Shown here one piece after another: positions 9,043 to 17,866 of a DNA stretch of 64,000 nt. Every line of letters begins with the position of its first letter. Position 1 is the stretch's first letter. This stretch comes from Mycobacterium intermedium. Its GTDB lineage: Bacteria; Actinomycetota; Actinomycetes; Mycobacteriales; Mycobacteriaceae. The translations under genes and the position numbers were made by a program. The DNA is taken from assembly GCF_002086275.1 (NCBI RefSeq), contig NZ_MVHT01000031.1, forward strand, positions 1-64,000, written 5' to 3'. The notes beneath the pieces are model-generated. The model was not told the DNA's origin. It did no database searches and worked only from the letters and a program-made list of their open reading frames with translations.

Positions 9043-10659
9043 ATGGCCTTCGTGGCATTCCAGTCCGCGGTGAGCGCGGAGAATTCGATCGAGTGGTCCG
9101 GCGGCGCGCTGGTTGTCATCGATCAGCGGGTATTGCCCCGCGAATTCGTTCGGCTGCGGCTCACGACGGTCGACGAGGTCATCGACGCGATCAAGACCCT
9201 GGCGATCCGGGGAGCACCCGCGATTGGTGTCGCGGGCGGCTTCGCCGTCGCGTTGGCGGCCTTCGCGCACGACGGCGATCCGGACAAGATCGGGCTGGAG
9301 GCCCAGCGCATCGCCGCGGCCCGGCCCACCGCGGTCAACCTGGTCTGGGGTGTGCGACGGGCGCTGGCCAGAGTCCCCGACGGCCCCCAGGCCGTGCTGG
9401 CCGAGGCCCTGCAGATGCTGGCGGAGGACGGTCAGCTCAACCGGGTCGCCGCCACGCACGCGGCCGACCTGATCGAGCGATTGTGTCCTGGTCGCCCGCT
9501 TCGTGTGCTGACCCACTGCAACACCGGGCGACTGGCTACGGCCGCGTTTGGCACCGCGTTGGGCGCGTTGCGGGTTTTGCATGCCCGTGGCCTCATCGAC
9601 AGCGTGCTGGTCGACGAGACCCGACCGCTGCTGCAGGGCGCCCGGCTGACCGCTTGGGAGCTGGCCGAGGCCGGCATCCCGCATCGTCTGACCATCGATT
9701 CGGCCGCAGCGTGGGCCATGGCCACCGGCCAGGTGGACTGCGTGATCGTCGGCGCGGACCGGGTCGCCGCCGACGGTTCGGTTGCCAACAAGATCGGCAC
9801 CTACGCGCTGGCCGTGGCGGCGGCGCGGCACGACATACCGTTCGTGGTCGTCGCACCGGAATCGACCCGCGATCCGGCCACGCCGACCGGGCGCGAGATC
9901 GTGGTGGAAGAGCGGGGCGCGGCGGAGGTCACGCACGTCGGTGACCGTGCCATGGCCCCGGAGGGCATCGCGGTGTTCAACCCCGCCTTCGACGTCACCC
10001 CACCGGAACTGGTCACCGCTGTTGTCACCGAGAACGGTTTTGTCGAGCCGAAAGGTGTTGTCGAGCAGGAGATTACGGATATCTCGCATGCGTTGTATGC
10101 GCGCGGCTGGATGCCGGGAACGGCCGGCAACATCTCGGTTCGCACCGGCGAAACCGCGGTGATCACCGGCAGTGGGCTCTCCAAAGGCGAACTCACCGAG
10201 CACGACATGGTGACCGTGAAGATCGCCGACTCCCAGCCGGTGTCGGGGAAGCGCCGTCCGTCGGCGGAAACCGCCATCCACACTGCCATTTATCGCGCCA
10301 CCAACGCCGAGGCGGTTGTGCACGTGCACCCGCCACACGCGACGGCCCAGTCGATCGACGCGCGGGAGGCGTTGCGGTTCAGCGGGTATGAGCTGATCAA
10401 GGGCCTCGGCGCAGCGGAGACGATCGACATTCCGGTGTTCGACAATCACTCCGACGTCGCCCGCATCGGCACCGACATCGAGCGCCACCTGACCGAGAAC
10501 CCCACCGCCGCACCAGTACTCATCATCGCTGGCCACGGAATCACCGCGTGGGGCGCCACCCTGGCGCAGGCCCGCGACCGGGCGGAGTGCCTCGAAGGCA
10601 TTTGTGAGCTGGTGACGTTGACCGGCCGGCGCGAAGTCGGGAGGAATCTGACGACATGA
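9043..10659 (+). CDS. mtnAB: Fused methylthioribose-1-phosphate isomerase / methylthioribulose-1-phosphate dehydratase
   Basis: 538 residues joining two consecutive methionine-salvage enzymes. Residues ~1-330 are MtnA (MTR-1-P to MTRu-1-P): substrate loop IRGAPAIGVAG, catalytic Cys159 in THCNTGRLA and Asp239 in VGADRVAADGSVANKIG. Residues ~336-538 are MtnB, a class II aldolase-fold zinc dehydratase: TAGNISVR, Glu in RPSAETAIH, zinc His427 and His429 in HVHPPHA, and His498 in AGHGITAWG. All expected catalytic residues are present in both halves, so both should be active. ATG at 9043 is the first start outside the tRNA. The stop overlaps the mtnD start (ATGA). Fusions of neighbouring salvage enzymes are known in other lineages; I do not know how common this pairing is. 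Confidence 0.92.
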   Translation: MAFVAFQSAVSAENSIEWSGGALVVIDQRVLPREFVRLRLTTVDEVIDAIKTLAIRGAPAIGVAGGFAVALAAFAHDGDPDKIGLEAQRIAAARPTAVNLVWGVRRALARVPDGPQAVLAEALQMLAEDGQLNRVAATHAADLIERLCPGRPLRVLTHCNTGRLATAAFGTALGALRVLHARGLIDSVLVDETRPLLQGARLTAWELAEAGIPHRLTIDSAAAWAMATGQVDCVIVGADRVAADGSVANKIGTYALAVAAARHDIPFVVVAPESTRDPATPTGREIVVEERGAAEVTHVGDRAMAPEGIAVFNPAFDVTPPELVTAVVTENGFVEPKGVVEQEITDISHALYARGWMPGTAGNISVRTGETAVITGSGLSKGELTEHDMVTVKIADSQPVSGKRRPSAETAIHTAIYRATNAEAVVHVHPPHATAQSIDAREALRFSGYELIKGLGAAETIDIPVFDNHSDVARIGTDIERHLTENPTAAPVLIIAGHGITAWGATLAQARDRAECLEGICELVTLTGRREVGRNLTT

Positions 10660-11231
10660 CCCTGCTGCAGATCATGGCCGACACCGATGCCACCGATGTG
10701 CGGCTGCTTACCGACGATGCCGCCGTCATCGGCACCGAATTGGCAAGGCGCGGAATAGCGTTCGACCGCTGGCCGGCGATGCCCGATCTGGACGCGGCCA
10801 CGCCGACCACCGACATCCTGGCGCGCTACCGCGAACACGTCGCTCAACTGAACGCCGATGGCCGCTACAAGTTCATCGATGTGATACGCCTGCAACCCGA
10901 CGACGGTGACCCGGATTGGGCCGACAAGGCCGCTGAGGCTCGAGGGAAGTTTCTGTCCGAGCATCGCCACGCCGAGGACGAAGTGCGCTTCTTCGTAACC
11001 GGCCGCGGCTGTTTCTATCTGCACCTCGAACCGGAAGTGGTCGCGGTGGTGTGCGAGGGCGGTGACCTGTTGTCGGTGCCGGCGGGCACCCGGCATTGGT
11101 TCGACATGGGTCTGCGCCCCGACTTCGTCGCGATCCGGTTCTTCGAGCAGCAGGATGGCTGGATTGGTGACTTCACCGGTGACCCGATCGGCCAACGGTT
11201 CCCGAGCATCGATCAGCTTGTCGCGGCGTGA
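10656..11231 (+). CDS. mtnD: Acireductone dioxygenase
   Basis: 191-residue cupin that oxidises the acireductone of methionine salvage to 2-keto-4-methylthiobutyrate and formate (Fe form) or off-pathway products (Ni form). Metal ligands match the ARD pattern: His103, His105 and Glu109 in EHRHAEDEVRFF, and His147 in GTRHWFDMG. It is joined by 4-nt overlaps to both neighbours (ATGA from mtnAB, GTGA into mtnC). It acts after MtnC although it is encoded before it. Confidence 0.94.
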   Translation: MTLLQIMADTDATDVRLLTDDAAVIGTELARRGIAFDRWPAMPDLDAATPTTDILARYREHVAQLNADGRYKFIDVIRLQPDDGDPDWADKAAEARGKFLSEHRHAEDEVRFFVTGRGCFYLHLEPEVVAVVCEGGDLLSVPAGTRHWFDMGLRPDFVAIRFFEQQDGWIGDFTGDPIGQRFPSIDQLVAA

Positions 11232-11950
11232 TCGACGCAGTCGTCCTCGACATCGAGGGCACCACCAGTCCGACGAGTTCGGTGCGCGAGGGTCTGTACG
11301 GCTATACCCGGCAGCATCTGGCGCGCTGGCTGGCCGATAACCAAAGCGGCGCAGCGCATTCGGTTCTCGCCGGCGCTCGCGAGATCGCCGGGCGACCCGA
11401 CGCCGACATTAACGAGATCGCCGGGCGACCCGACGCCGACATTAACGAGATCGCCGAAGTAATGTGTCGCTGGCTTGATTCCGACATCAAAGCGGAGCCG
11501 CTCAAGACCGCGCAGGGCTTGATCTGTGCCGCGGGATTTCGCGGCGGTGATCTGTACGGCGAGTTCTTCGATGATGTGCGGCCGGCGTTGACCGCCTGGC
11601 ACGCCGACGGGATTTCGCTGTCGGTGTTCTCGTCGGGTTCGGTTCGTAATCAACAAGACTGGTTTAGCTACGCCCGCGGTGGCGAGATGGCGTCGCTGAT
11701 CAGCAGTTGGTTCGATCTGACCACGGCCGGGCCCAAACGCGAGGGCACGTCATACCGCCGAATCGCCGACGAGATCGGTCTGCCTGGCGGGAATATCCTC
11801 TTTCTTTCCGACCAGCCCGACGAGCTCGACGCCGCGGTCTCGGCAGGATGGTCGGTGGTCGGCGTGGCCCGGGCCGGCGAGCCCAATTCGCCTCGGCCGC
11901 CGCACCGTTGGGTCGACTCGTTCGCCGATGTCGATCCACGAGCCACATAG
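11228..11950 (+). CDS. mtnC: Enolase-phosphatase E1 with an internal 11-residue duplication
   Basis: 240-residue HAD-family enzyme that enolises and dephosphorylates 2,3-diketo-5-methylthiopentyl-1-phosphate to the acireductone used by MtnD. HAD motif I is VVLDIEGTTSP (residues ~4-14), motif II VFSSGSV, motif III K in GPKREG, and motif IV LFLSDQPDELDAA. Residues 52-62 and 63-73 are an exact duplication (EIAGRPDADIN) from a 33-bp tandem repeat in the cap region. GTG start overlaps the mtnD stop. Mtn kinase, phosphorylase and transaminase are not in the window and must be supplied from elsewhere. Confidence 0.93.
   Translation: MIDAVVLDIEGTTSPTSSVREGLYGYTRQHLARWLADNQSGAAHSVLAGAREIAGRPDADINEIAGRPDADINEIAEVMCRWLDSDIKAEPLKTAQGLICAAGFRGGDLYGEFFDDVRPALTAWHADGISLSVFSSGSVRNQQDWFSYARGGEMASLISSWFDLTTAGPKREGTSYRRIADEIGLPGGNILFLSDQPDELDAAVSAGWSVVGVARAGEPNSPRPPHRWVDSFADVDPRAT
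11381..11446 (+). repeat. Two exact 33-bp tandem copies inside mtnC
   Basis: Each copy runs GAGATCGCCG...CATTAAC (11381-11413 and 11414-11446), in frame, and the first ten bases recur once more at 11447-11456. The identity of the copies points to a recent duplication or a variable-number tandem repeat. Confidence 0.95.
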
Positions 11951-11963
11951 CCGGGCACGGTCG

Positions 11964-12245
11964 TCACGACGAGTTCTGCGCGCCCCACTCCCGCTCGGCG
12001 GCCAACTGGGCTGGTGTGTCGGCGGGCTGACTTTCGTCGTCACGACTGGCCAGGTTGACCAGGGCCCCGGCGAGGGCAAAGACCGGTATCCCGTGTCGCT
12101 CGCTGGCCGAGACCAACTCTCGGAAGGCTGTGTAGGTGCTGCAGCGGCGCCAACCAACAAGTATGCCGACCGCGGTGTCGAGAGCGCGCGTCGACCCGTT
12201 GCGGCGATCTCTAATCGTCGTATGACTTTCCAACCCCTGAGTCAT
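11964..12245 (-). CDS. Stand-alone ANTAR-domain protein
   Basis: 93 residues. The core TRALDTAVGILVGWRRCS...AFRELVSASERHG...ALAGALVNLA matches the three-helix ANTAR RNA-binding fold (A-x-GIL-x start, conserved Ala-Phe pair, later hydrophobic helix). ANTAR proteins usually act as antiterminators by binding paired RNA hairpins and often carry a GAF or response-regulator domain; none is present here. It is convergent with mtnC, only 13 bp apart. Target RNA is not evident. The C-terminal ~25 residues are charged and probably disordered. Confidence 0.65.
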   Translation of the reverse strand: MTQGLESHTTIRDRRNGSTRALDTAVGILVGWRRCSTYTAFRELVSASERHGIPVFALAGALVNLASRDDESQPADTPAQLAAEREWGAQNSS

Positions 12246-12260
12246 GTGTCATCGACCTTC

Positions 12261-12284
12261 CTATTCCTGTCGCTATTCCTGTCG
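12261..12284. repeat. 12-bp tandem duplication in the gap between the ANTAR and DUF4395 genes
   Basis: CTATTCCTGTCG occurs twice head-to-tail in the 281-bp gap 12246-12526, in which I see no gene. Confidence 0.7.
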
Positions 12285-12526
12285 CGGCCAGTGTCAACCG
12301 TGCGACGCCTATGCGTCGGTCAGCGGCGCGTCGCGTAGCTCACACTCGGCGCCGGATTCAGCTATTTTGTTGCGGGAGAAGGAAATCAATGACAACGACA
12401 GCGCAGGGGCGAACGGCGCGTGGTATCGAAGCGCGCCCGTGATCGCATCGCCTAATTGTAGGACATGAAGATGGCGAAGGTTTGGATTCGGCGTGTTTGG
12501 CTCGCCCGCGTCTTGAAGCTCGAGAG

Positions 12527-13003
12527 TTAGGCCGCGGCTGTCCGGCGGAACCGGGCGACGAGCGGATACATCTGGCAGCCAAGGCAAATCCCGAAGGCAG
12601 CGTTGAGGAACGAAGCGAACAGCGCGAAGGCCGTCGCGACCACGCCCACCACCGGCAGCGACGCCACGAACCCGGCGACCCCGACGACGGCGAAAACCAG
12701 CCCGACCAGCTGTGCAAACTTCAGCGGCGGAACCGGTTCGCGTTCCTTCACCGGTGCGAGCCGCGGCGCAACGAGCTTCCGGAAAATGAGCCCGTAAGGA
12801 CCGTTGCGTGGGCCGCGCAGGGCGGTGATCGCGAAGACGACGGCCTGAGCGGCCAGGATCACCGTGGCGGCGGGAATGCTGAACGCTGACACCGCCAACG
12901 TCGTTACGAGGACGGTGCTGGTGATCCATGCCGCAAACCGCGGACCCCGCACGTCTACTAGGCCCGTGTCTTGGCCCTTGTTTTGGCCCAAGTCGGTCGA
13001 CAT
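12527..13003 (-). CDS. DUF4395 family membrane protein
   Basis: 158 residues with four likely membrane helices and the internal pattern RGPRFAAW near the start and CLGCQMYP near the C-terminus, typical of DUF4395. The CxxC pair could be redox-active. ATG at 13003 has AGGAG 8 bases upstream. It follows an anchored thioredoxin with a 41-bp gap, so the pair probably works together in envelope thiol chemistry; this is inference from adjacency and the CxxC. The catalysed reaction is unknown. Confidence 0.82.
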   Translation of the reverse strand: MSTDLGQNKGQDTGLVDVRGPRFAAWITSTVLVTTLAVSAFSIPAATVILAAQAVVFAITALRGPRNGPYGLIFRKLVAPRLAPVKEREPVPPLKFAQLVGLVFAVVGVAGFVASLPVVGVVATAFALFASFLNAAFGICLGCQMYPLVARFRRTAAA

Positions 13004-13044
13004 CAATGCGCTCCTGTCGGTAGGGGTGTTTCGGTCGAAAACAT

Positions 13045-13488
13045 CTAGTCACTGGCCTTTCCGGCCAACAGCGATTGCACAGCCGTTTGCAACTCGGGGG
13101 CCTTGGGCACGCCCGCGGTGCGGTAGTGCTGACGGCCGTCGGCGTCGAAGATGAAAGTGGTGGGTAGCGACAACACGGAGAACCGTTTGGCCGCAGCGGG
13201 GTTCGCGTCTATGTCCAACTCCACGTGCGCCACCTCGGGCAGGGCCGCGCACACCTGGTCGACCACCCGCCGCACCGCGGCACACGGGCCACACCACTCG
13301 GCGCTGAAGTGGACGATGGTCGGGCCGCTCTCGGACAAGCCCAAATCCGAGGTGTCCTGCCGCGCTTCGGCGTCGCTCGTTGAGGTCTGGCGCAACGTAC
13401 CCGAACGACGATTGACCGCGACGCCGATGACGCTCGCGGCACCCAGCGCGGCCGCGGTCGCCGCAACCGCGACTACCAGAGTGCTCAC
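13045..13488 (-). CDS. Membrane-anchored thioredoxin-fold protein
   Basis: 147 residues from the GTG start: one N-terminal membrane helix (STLVVAVAATAAALGAASV), a ~30-residue linker, then a thioredoxin fold with active site WCGPC at residues 65-69 and the cis-proline loop LPTTFIF. The domain should lie outside the membrane if the helix is an uncleaved anchor. An upstream TTG (13515) would add nine residues before the helix but has no ribosome binding site, so I prefer GTG at 13488. It is 87 bp downstream of cysE on the same strand and upstream of DUF4395. Likely role: thiol-disulfide exchange, perhaps linked to cysteine metabolism. Confidence 0.85.
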   Translation of the reverse strand: MSTLVVAVAATAAALGAASVIGVAVNRRSGTLRQTSTSDAEARQDTSDLGLSESGPTIVHFSAEWCGPCAAVRRVVDQVCAALPEVAHVELDIDANPAAAKRFSVLSLPTTFIFDADGRQHYRTAGVPKAPELQTAVQSLLAGKASD

Positions 13489-13575
13489 CAGCGCACCATT
13501 TCCATGCAACTCCAACGAATTCTTGTCTTCGACGACGCAGTAGCCAATAACCCCGCGCCCGGCGGCGCGTATTCC

Positions 13576-14295
13576 TCAGATCGAAAAGTCCTCGCCGTAC
13601 CAGACCCCCGCCTCGGGCGGCCGGATGACGCGCTCGGGCTGTTGCCCGGTCTGCGCGGCGCCGGCGGAATCGCCCGCCTTGCCGTTACTTCTGGATTCCA
13701 GCCGGGCCACCCGGGTGAGCAGCGACTGAAGGCTGACACCGACCAGGTCCGGCAGCCGCGACTCGTCCTCGCTGGCCTTCGCGGGCCTGCTGACGATCTG
13801 CCCGGGAACCCCGACCACGACCGAGCTGGCCGGGACCTCCTTGACCACGACGGCGTTGGCGCCGATGCGACTGCCGTCGCCGATCTTGATCGCGCCGAGC
13901 ACCTTGGCTCCGGCGCCGATGGTGACGCGATCACCCACGGTGGGGTGGCGCTTACCGGTATCGGCGCCGGTCCCACCGAGGGTGACTCCGTGGAAGATCG
14001 TGACGTCTTCACCCACCTCGGCGGTTTCGCCGATCACCACGCCGGTCGCATGGTCGATGAACAGGCCCGGGCCGAGCACGGCACCTGGGTGAATCTCGAC
14101 ACCGGTGAAGATGCGAGTCAGCTCCGCCAGCGTCCGGGCCAGCACCCGTGCGCCACGCAGCCACAACCAGTGGTTGATCCGATGAGCCCATACGGCGTGT
14201 ACGCCCGGATAGGCGAAGATGACTTCCAGCACGGTCGGTCGGGCGGGGTCCCGCTCCCGGGCCGCTTGGATGTCACGCCGGATGGCTGCCAACAC
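13576..14295 (-). CDS. cysE: Serine O-acetyltransferase
   Basis: 239 residues. Transfers acetyl from acetyl-CoA to L-serine, giving O-acetylserine for CysK. The left-handed beta-helix of hexapeptide repeats is clear ([30 protein letters not shown] broken into I/V-G-x-x-x-x steps), with catalytic His-Asp in the FIDHATG region and the HGVTLGGTG loop. The N-terminus is short, as in actinobacterial CysE, and the C-terminal ~60 residues after the helix are charged and non-conserved. GTG start lies 1 bp after the cysK stop, so cysK-cysE is one operon. CysE C-termini normally insert into CysK, and this one ends in DFSI, consistent with the terminal Ile rule. Confidence 0.95.
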   Translation of the reverse strand: MLAAIRRDIQAARERDPARPTVLEVIFAYPGVHAVWAHRINHWLWLRGARVLARTLAELTRIFTGVEIHPGAVLGPGLFIDHATGVVIGETAEVGEDVTIFHGVTLGGTGADTGKRHPTVGDRVTIGAGAKVLGAIKIGDGSRIGANAVVVKEVPASSVVVGVPGQIVSRPAKASEDESRLPDLVGVSLQSLLTRVARLESRSNGKAGDSAGAAQTGQQPERVIRPPEAGVWYGEDFSI

Positions 14296-14296
14296 G

Positions 14297-15229
14297 TCAG
14301 TCGCTCAGATCCTTGAACAACACGGTGCTCAGGTAGCGCTCACCGAAGTCGGGTAGCACCACAACAATCAGCTTTCCGGCGTTCTCCGGGCGCCGTGCCA
14401 CCTTGAGGGCGGCCGCGACGGCCGCACCCGAGGAAATGCCGACCAGCAGACCTTCCTCCCGGGCAAGCCGGCGCGCCAGCTCGAGCGACTCTTCGTTCTC
14501 GACGGTGACGACCTCGTCGACCAAACCCAAGTCCAGCACCGGGGGAACGAAGCCCGCGCCGATGCCCTGGATCGGATGTGGTCCCTTCTGGCCGCCGGAG
14601 AGCACCGGCGACGCGGCGGGCTCCACCGCAATGAACTGCGTGCCGGGCTTGCGTTCCTTGATGACCTGGGCGACGCCGGTGATGGTGCCGCCCGTTCCGA
14701 TCCCGGAAACGAAGATGTCGATCTTGCCGTCGGTGTCGTTCCACACCTCTTCAGCGGTGGTGACGGCGTGCACGGCAGGGTTGGCCGGGTTCTCGAACTG
14801 CTGGGGGATGAAGTACCGCTGATCTGTCTTGGCCAGCTCTTCGGCCTTGGCGATCGCACCGGGCATGCCCTCGGCGCCGGGGGTGAGGACGAGTTCGGCG
14901 CCGTAGGCGCGCAGCACCTTCCGCCGCTCGAGGCTCATCGTTTCCGGCATGGTGAGCACCAATTTGTAGCCGCGGGCGGCGGCCACCATCGCCAGGGCGA
15001 TGCCGGTGTTTCCGCTCGTTGGTTCGAGGATGATGGTGTCGGGCCCGATCAAGCCGGCCTTCTCGGCCGCGTCGATCATGGCCACGCCGATCCGGTCTTT
15101 CACACTGTTGGCCGGGTTGAACGATTCCAGCTTCGCGACCACGTCGGCGACGGCGCCGTCGGTGACCCGGCGCAGCCGAACCAGGGGGGTGTTTCCGATC
15201 AGTTGTGTGATGTTGTCGGCAATGGTCAT
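14297..15229 (-). CDS. cysK: O-acetylserine sulfhydrylase (cysteine synthase)
   Basis: 310 residues, PLP type II fold. Makes L-cysteine from O-acetylserine and sulfide. The PLP lysine is Lys44 in [11 protein letters not shown]; the substrate loop is TSGNTG; the phosphate-binding loop is GTGGTITG; and SSGAAVAA is near the end. The ATG at 15229 has GGAG 7 bases upstream and overlaps the stop codon of the TQXA gene (ATGA), so an apparent ATG two codons earlier is not favoured. It is followed 1 bp later by cysE. Corresponds to cysK1 in M. tuberculosis. Confidence 0.97.
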   Translation of the reverse strand: MTIADNITQLIGNTPLVRLRRVTDGAVADVVAKLESFNPANSVKDRIGVAMIDAAEKAGLIGPDTIILEPTSGNTGIALAMVAAARGYKLVLTMPETMSLERRKVLRAYGAELVLTPGAEGMPGAIAKAEELAKTDQRYFIPQQFENPANPAVHAVTTAEEVWNDTDGKIDIFVSGIGTGGTITGVAQVIKERKPGTQFIAVEPAASPVLSGGQKGPHPIQGIGAGFVPPVLDLGLVDEVVTVENEESLELARRLAREEGLLVGISSGAAVAAALKVARRPENAGKLIVVVLPDFGERYLSTVLFKDLSD

Positions 15230-16557
15230 CCACATTCTCCAACGAGGTCGGCGTGGGCCTGGTGTGCATCCCAGGTGATGTCAACTTCCATTGTCACGTG
15301 TGTGGGGGTGGTTAGTGCAACCGGTGTCAGGCGATGGGACGGCCCCGCCAGCGCCACTCCGGTCAGTACGCGCCCACTGAGCTGGTGCGACGTCGTGGCG
15401 GTGAGCGCGGTCGCGGTCGTGCCGGGGGCGCAGCGCACGTAGAAGTTGGTGCCCCGTTTGATCGTCTCGGTGATCGGGACACCGTCCGCGTCGACCACTT
15501 CGCTGCCGGCCGCGGCGGTCACCCGCAACGGGACACGCGCTCCGAACGGCCCCACCCGCTGGGAACCGGCGTTCCACTCGGCGACCGCAGCCTCGTCAAC
15601 CAGCGGGTTTCGGTTTCCCCGAGCCGCGGTGAACGCCCCGGCCAACAGGTAGTTGTAGAGGTGCACGATGCGGTCGGAGTTGCGGTAGTGCCCGGAACCG
15701 GTCAGCCAGAAGTCGACGTGGTCGATGTCGAGGGCACCGGTCGTGCGGCCGGAATCGGCACCGGCGGGAACCAGTCGGTAGTAGCGGTAGCCCAGGGCGC
15801 CACGCGAACGGCTGCTGGTCGACAGGGTGCTGCCCACCCCGAGCGTCTTCTGATAGCGGCCCTTGCCTGTGTCCGTGGTCAGCTGTGACCCGGAGACGTC
15901 GTGCCAGATCAGCCCGTCAGCCGACTTTTGCAGCCGCACGCTGGTTTGCGACCCGGTCCATAGCGAGTAGCCGCCCAGCTGTGGCTGACCGTCGAATTCG
16001 AAGGTCAGCACCGGCCCCGGGCCGCGGTGCACCGCGATGGGCGCATTCAGGGGACGGGTGTCGAGCGTCATGCCGTTGGTGAAGTACCAGATGGCGGCCT
16101 GTGTTCCCGCGATGGCCTCGTGTTCGCTGATGTTGCCGGGGCCGAGGGGATACCCCGCGGCGCGCAGGCGTCGGCTGAGGTCGGCGATCGAGCGCATCGG
16201 AAAGGAGTGCCGCAGGATCCACTCCACCTCGGCCTCGCAGCCCCGGGTGCTCAGGTGCGGCAGTGCCGACCAGGTGCCGAGCCGATATGGCGACGGGTGA
16301 TGTGGTGCGATGCCCATGAAGTCCAGCGAGTATGCCCGCAGGTTCGGGTGCAGCTTGATCAGGTCGGTCCGCGCGGTGGTGCCGTCGGTGAACACCACCT
16401 TGTCGACGGTGTGGGAGTAGGTGCCACCCCGATAACGGGTCATGCGACTCGGCTCGATCGCCGGTCGCACCCGGATGCGACGACGGGTTCTCACCGGAGC
16501 CGCGAGGCGACTGGGCGCGGAAATCGGCTCAGAAATAACGTCGGAAAGCACGGACAT
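15226..16557 (-). CDS. TQXA (thioester-type) domain protein with Ser at the expected Cys position
   Basis: 443 residues. The segment [13 protein letters not shown] (residues 151-162) is the TQXA signature of thioester domains, which in Gram-positive surface proteins form a Cys-Gln bond that attacks host amines. The partner Cys normally sits in a Y-C-x-D motif upstream; here residues 76-79 read YSLD. No Sec signal, LPxTG or C-terminal membrane helix is evident, and the N-terminus is basic (RTRRRIRVR). Residues ~190-420 hold beta-rich repeats. ATG has a GAGGA site 11 bases upstream. The stop overlaps the cysK start, so it is the first gene of a TQXA-cysK-cysE operon. Function unknown. Confidence 0.75.
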   Translation of the reverse strand: MSVLSDVISEPISAPSRLAAPVRTRRRIRVRPAIEPSRMTRYRGGTYSHTVDKVVFTDGTTARTDLIKLHPNLRAYSLDFMGIAPHHPSPYRLGTWSALPHLSTRGCEAEVEWILRHSFPMRSIADLSRRLRAAGYPLGPGNISEHEAIAGTQAAIWYFTNGMTLDTRPLNAPIAVHRGPGPVLTFEFDGQPQLGGYSLWTGSQTSVRLQKSADGLIWHDVSGSQLTTDTGKGRYQKTLGVGSTLSTSSRSRGALGYRYYRLVPAGADSGRTTGALDIDHVDFWLTGSGHYRNSDRIVHLYNYLLAGAFTAARGNRNPLVDEAAVAEWNAGSQRVGPFGARVPLRVTAAAGSEVVDADGVPITETIKRGTNFYVRCAPGTTATALTATTSHQLSGRVLTGVALAGPSHRLTPVALTTPTHVTMEVDITWDAHQAHADLVGECG

Positions 16558-16927
16558 GGCTGGTTGATCTTCCTCAAAGAATGTGGCTGCGCATCACCGT
16601 GCCGCCGGGCGGTGTGCCATACCGCCGCCTGCGGGGGAGCGCGAGGGTAGCTGAGGGGCTAGACGATCAACAGCAACAACAACAACAAGGCATGACGAGG
16701 CTGCGCGAAGGAACGAAGCGCGGCTGAAGGGCCTGTTGCATAGGGCCACTATAGGCCATGGGTGTTCGAGGCTGTTTCAATCACGCTTGGTCAAAGATTT
16801 GTGTGTGAACGTTGCAGTCCCTTACCCTCGCTGGGCGCCGGCACTCCATGTGGGGCAAGATTAGGTCCTGCGCCACTAGCTTTCGCTTAAAATCGACGTG
16901 ATTTGAACGGTGGAGGGAAGGACCAAC
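16558..16927. other. Divergent regulatory gap between the TQXA-cysK-cysE operon and the encapsulin operon
   Basis: 370 bp without a gene. It must hold two divergent promoters. Visible content: a CAA-rich run at about 16668-16688, CCTGTTGCATAGGGCCACTATAGGCC near 16730-16757 with GGCC words repeated, and an A/T-rich CTTAAAATC stretch near 16885. The encapsulin ribosome binding site (GGAAGG) is at about 16915-16920. I could not identify a riboswitch or a known operator. Confidence 0.45.
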
Positions 16928-17866
16928 ATGACTTCGGCTGCACAAGGGGCTCAGAACGAGTCTCAGGCACTTGATGATCTCGCTGCCCGGCAGCTCGCCA
17001 ATGCGACCAAGACCGTCCCTCAGCTCTCGACGATCACCCCGCGCTTTCTGCTGCATCTACTCAGCTGGGTGCCGGTGGAAGCCGGCATTTACCGCGTCAA
17101 CCGCGTCGTCAACCCGGAGCAGGTCGCCGTCAAGGCCGAGTCCGGGGCAAGCGGCATCGACGAGGTGCTGCCCGAGACTTACGTCGACTACGAGACGAGC
17201 CCGCGCGAGTACACGCTGCGCAGCATCTCGACGCTGCTCGATGTGCACACCCGCGTCTCCGACCTATACTCCAGCCCCCACGACCAGATCACCCAGCAGC
17301 TGCGGCTGACCATCGAGACGATCAAAGAGCGTCAGGAGTCCGAGCTGGTCAACAACCCCGAGTACGGGTTGCTCTCCCAGGTGACTCCCGAGCAGACCAT
17401 CCAGACGCTGGGCGGGGCGCCGACCCCAGACGACCTGGACGCGTTGATCACCAAGGTCTGGAAGACCCCGAGCTTTTTCCTGACGCACCCGCTGGGCGTC
17501 GCCGCGTTCGGCCGCGAGGCCACGTACCGCGGCGTGCCGCCCGTCGTCGTGAACCTGTTCGGCGCCCAGTTCATCACCTGGCGCGGCATCCCGATCGTTC
17601 CGTCGGACAAGGTGCCGGTGGAGGACGGCAAGACCAAGTTCATCCTGGTGCGCACCGGCGAAGAGCGCCAAGGCGTGGTGGGTCTGTTCCAGCCCGGTCT
17701 GGTCGGGGAGCAGGCGCCGGGGCTGTCGGTGCGGTTCACCGGCATCAACCAGTCGGCGATCGCCACCTACCTGGTCACGCTGTACACGTCCCTCGCTGTG
17801 CTCACCGACGACGCGCTGGGCGTGCTCGACGACGTCGCTGTGGACCAGTTCCATGAGTACAAGTGA
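16928..17866 (+). CDS. Family 2 encapsulin shell protein (major membrane protein I type)
   Basis: 312 residues with the HK97-type fold of encapsulins. I recognise the mycobacterial major membrane protein I class: N-terminal arm with LATKT/TVPQLSTITPRFLLHLL, then YVDYETSPREYTLRSISTLLDVHTRVSDLYS, and later GREATYRGVPPVVVN and IPIVPSDKVPV. The subunits should assemble into a hollow protein shell. ATG at 16928 is preceded by GGAAGG. The stop lies 14 bp inside the next gene, a cysteine desulfurase with a long disordered N-terminus, which is the known cargo of family 2A shells. No cyclic-nucleotide-binding insert is seen, which fits family 2A rather than 2B. Assignment to the family is strong; a sulfur role is inferred from the neighbour. 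Confidence 0.92.
   Translation: MTSAAQGAQNESQALDDLAARQLANATKTVPQLSTITPRFLLHLLSWVPVEAGIYRVNRVVNPEQVAVKAESGASGIDEVLPETYVDYETSPREYTLRSISTLLDVHTRVSDLYSSPHDQITQQLRLTIETIKERQESELVNNPEYGLLSQVTPEQTIQTLGGAPTPDDLDALITKVWKTPSFFLTHPLGVAAFGREATYRGVPPVVVNLFGAQFITWRGIPIVPSDKVPVEDGKTKFILVRTGEERQGVVGLFQPGLVGEQAPGLSVRFTGINQSAIATYLVTLYTSLAVLTDDALGVLDDVAVDQFHEYK

Noticed and set aside
12309..13052. 247-codon minus frame overlapping DUF4395
   Set aside because: Arg/Gly-rich frame; the DUF4395 frame has membrane helices and the CxxC motif and a good ribosome binding site.
16558..16927. Riboswitch upstream of the cysteine or encapsulin operon
   Set aside because: No recognisable SAM, cobalamin or other aptamer pattern.
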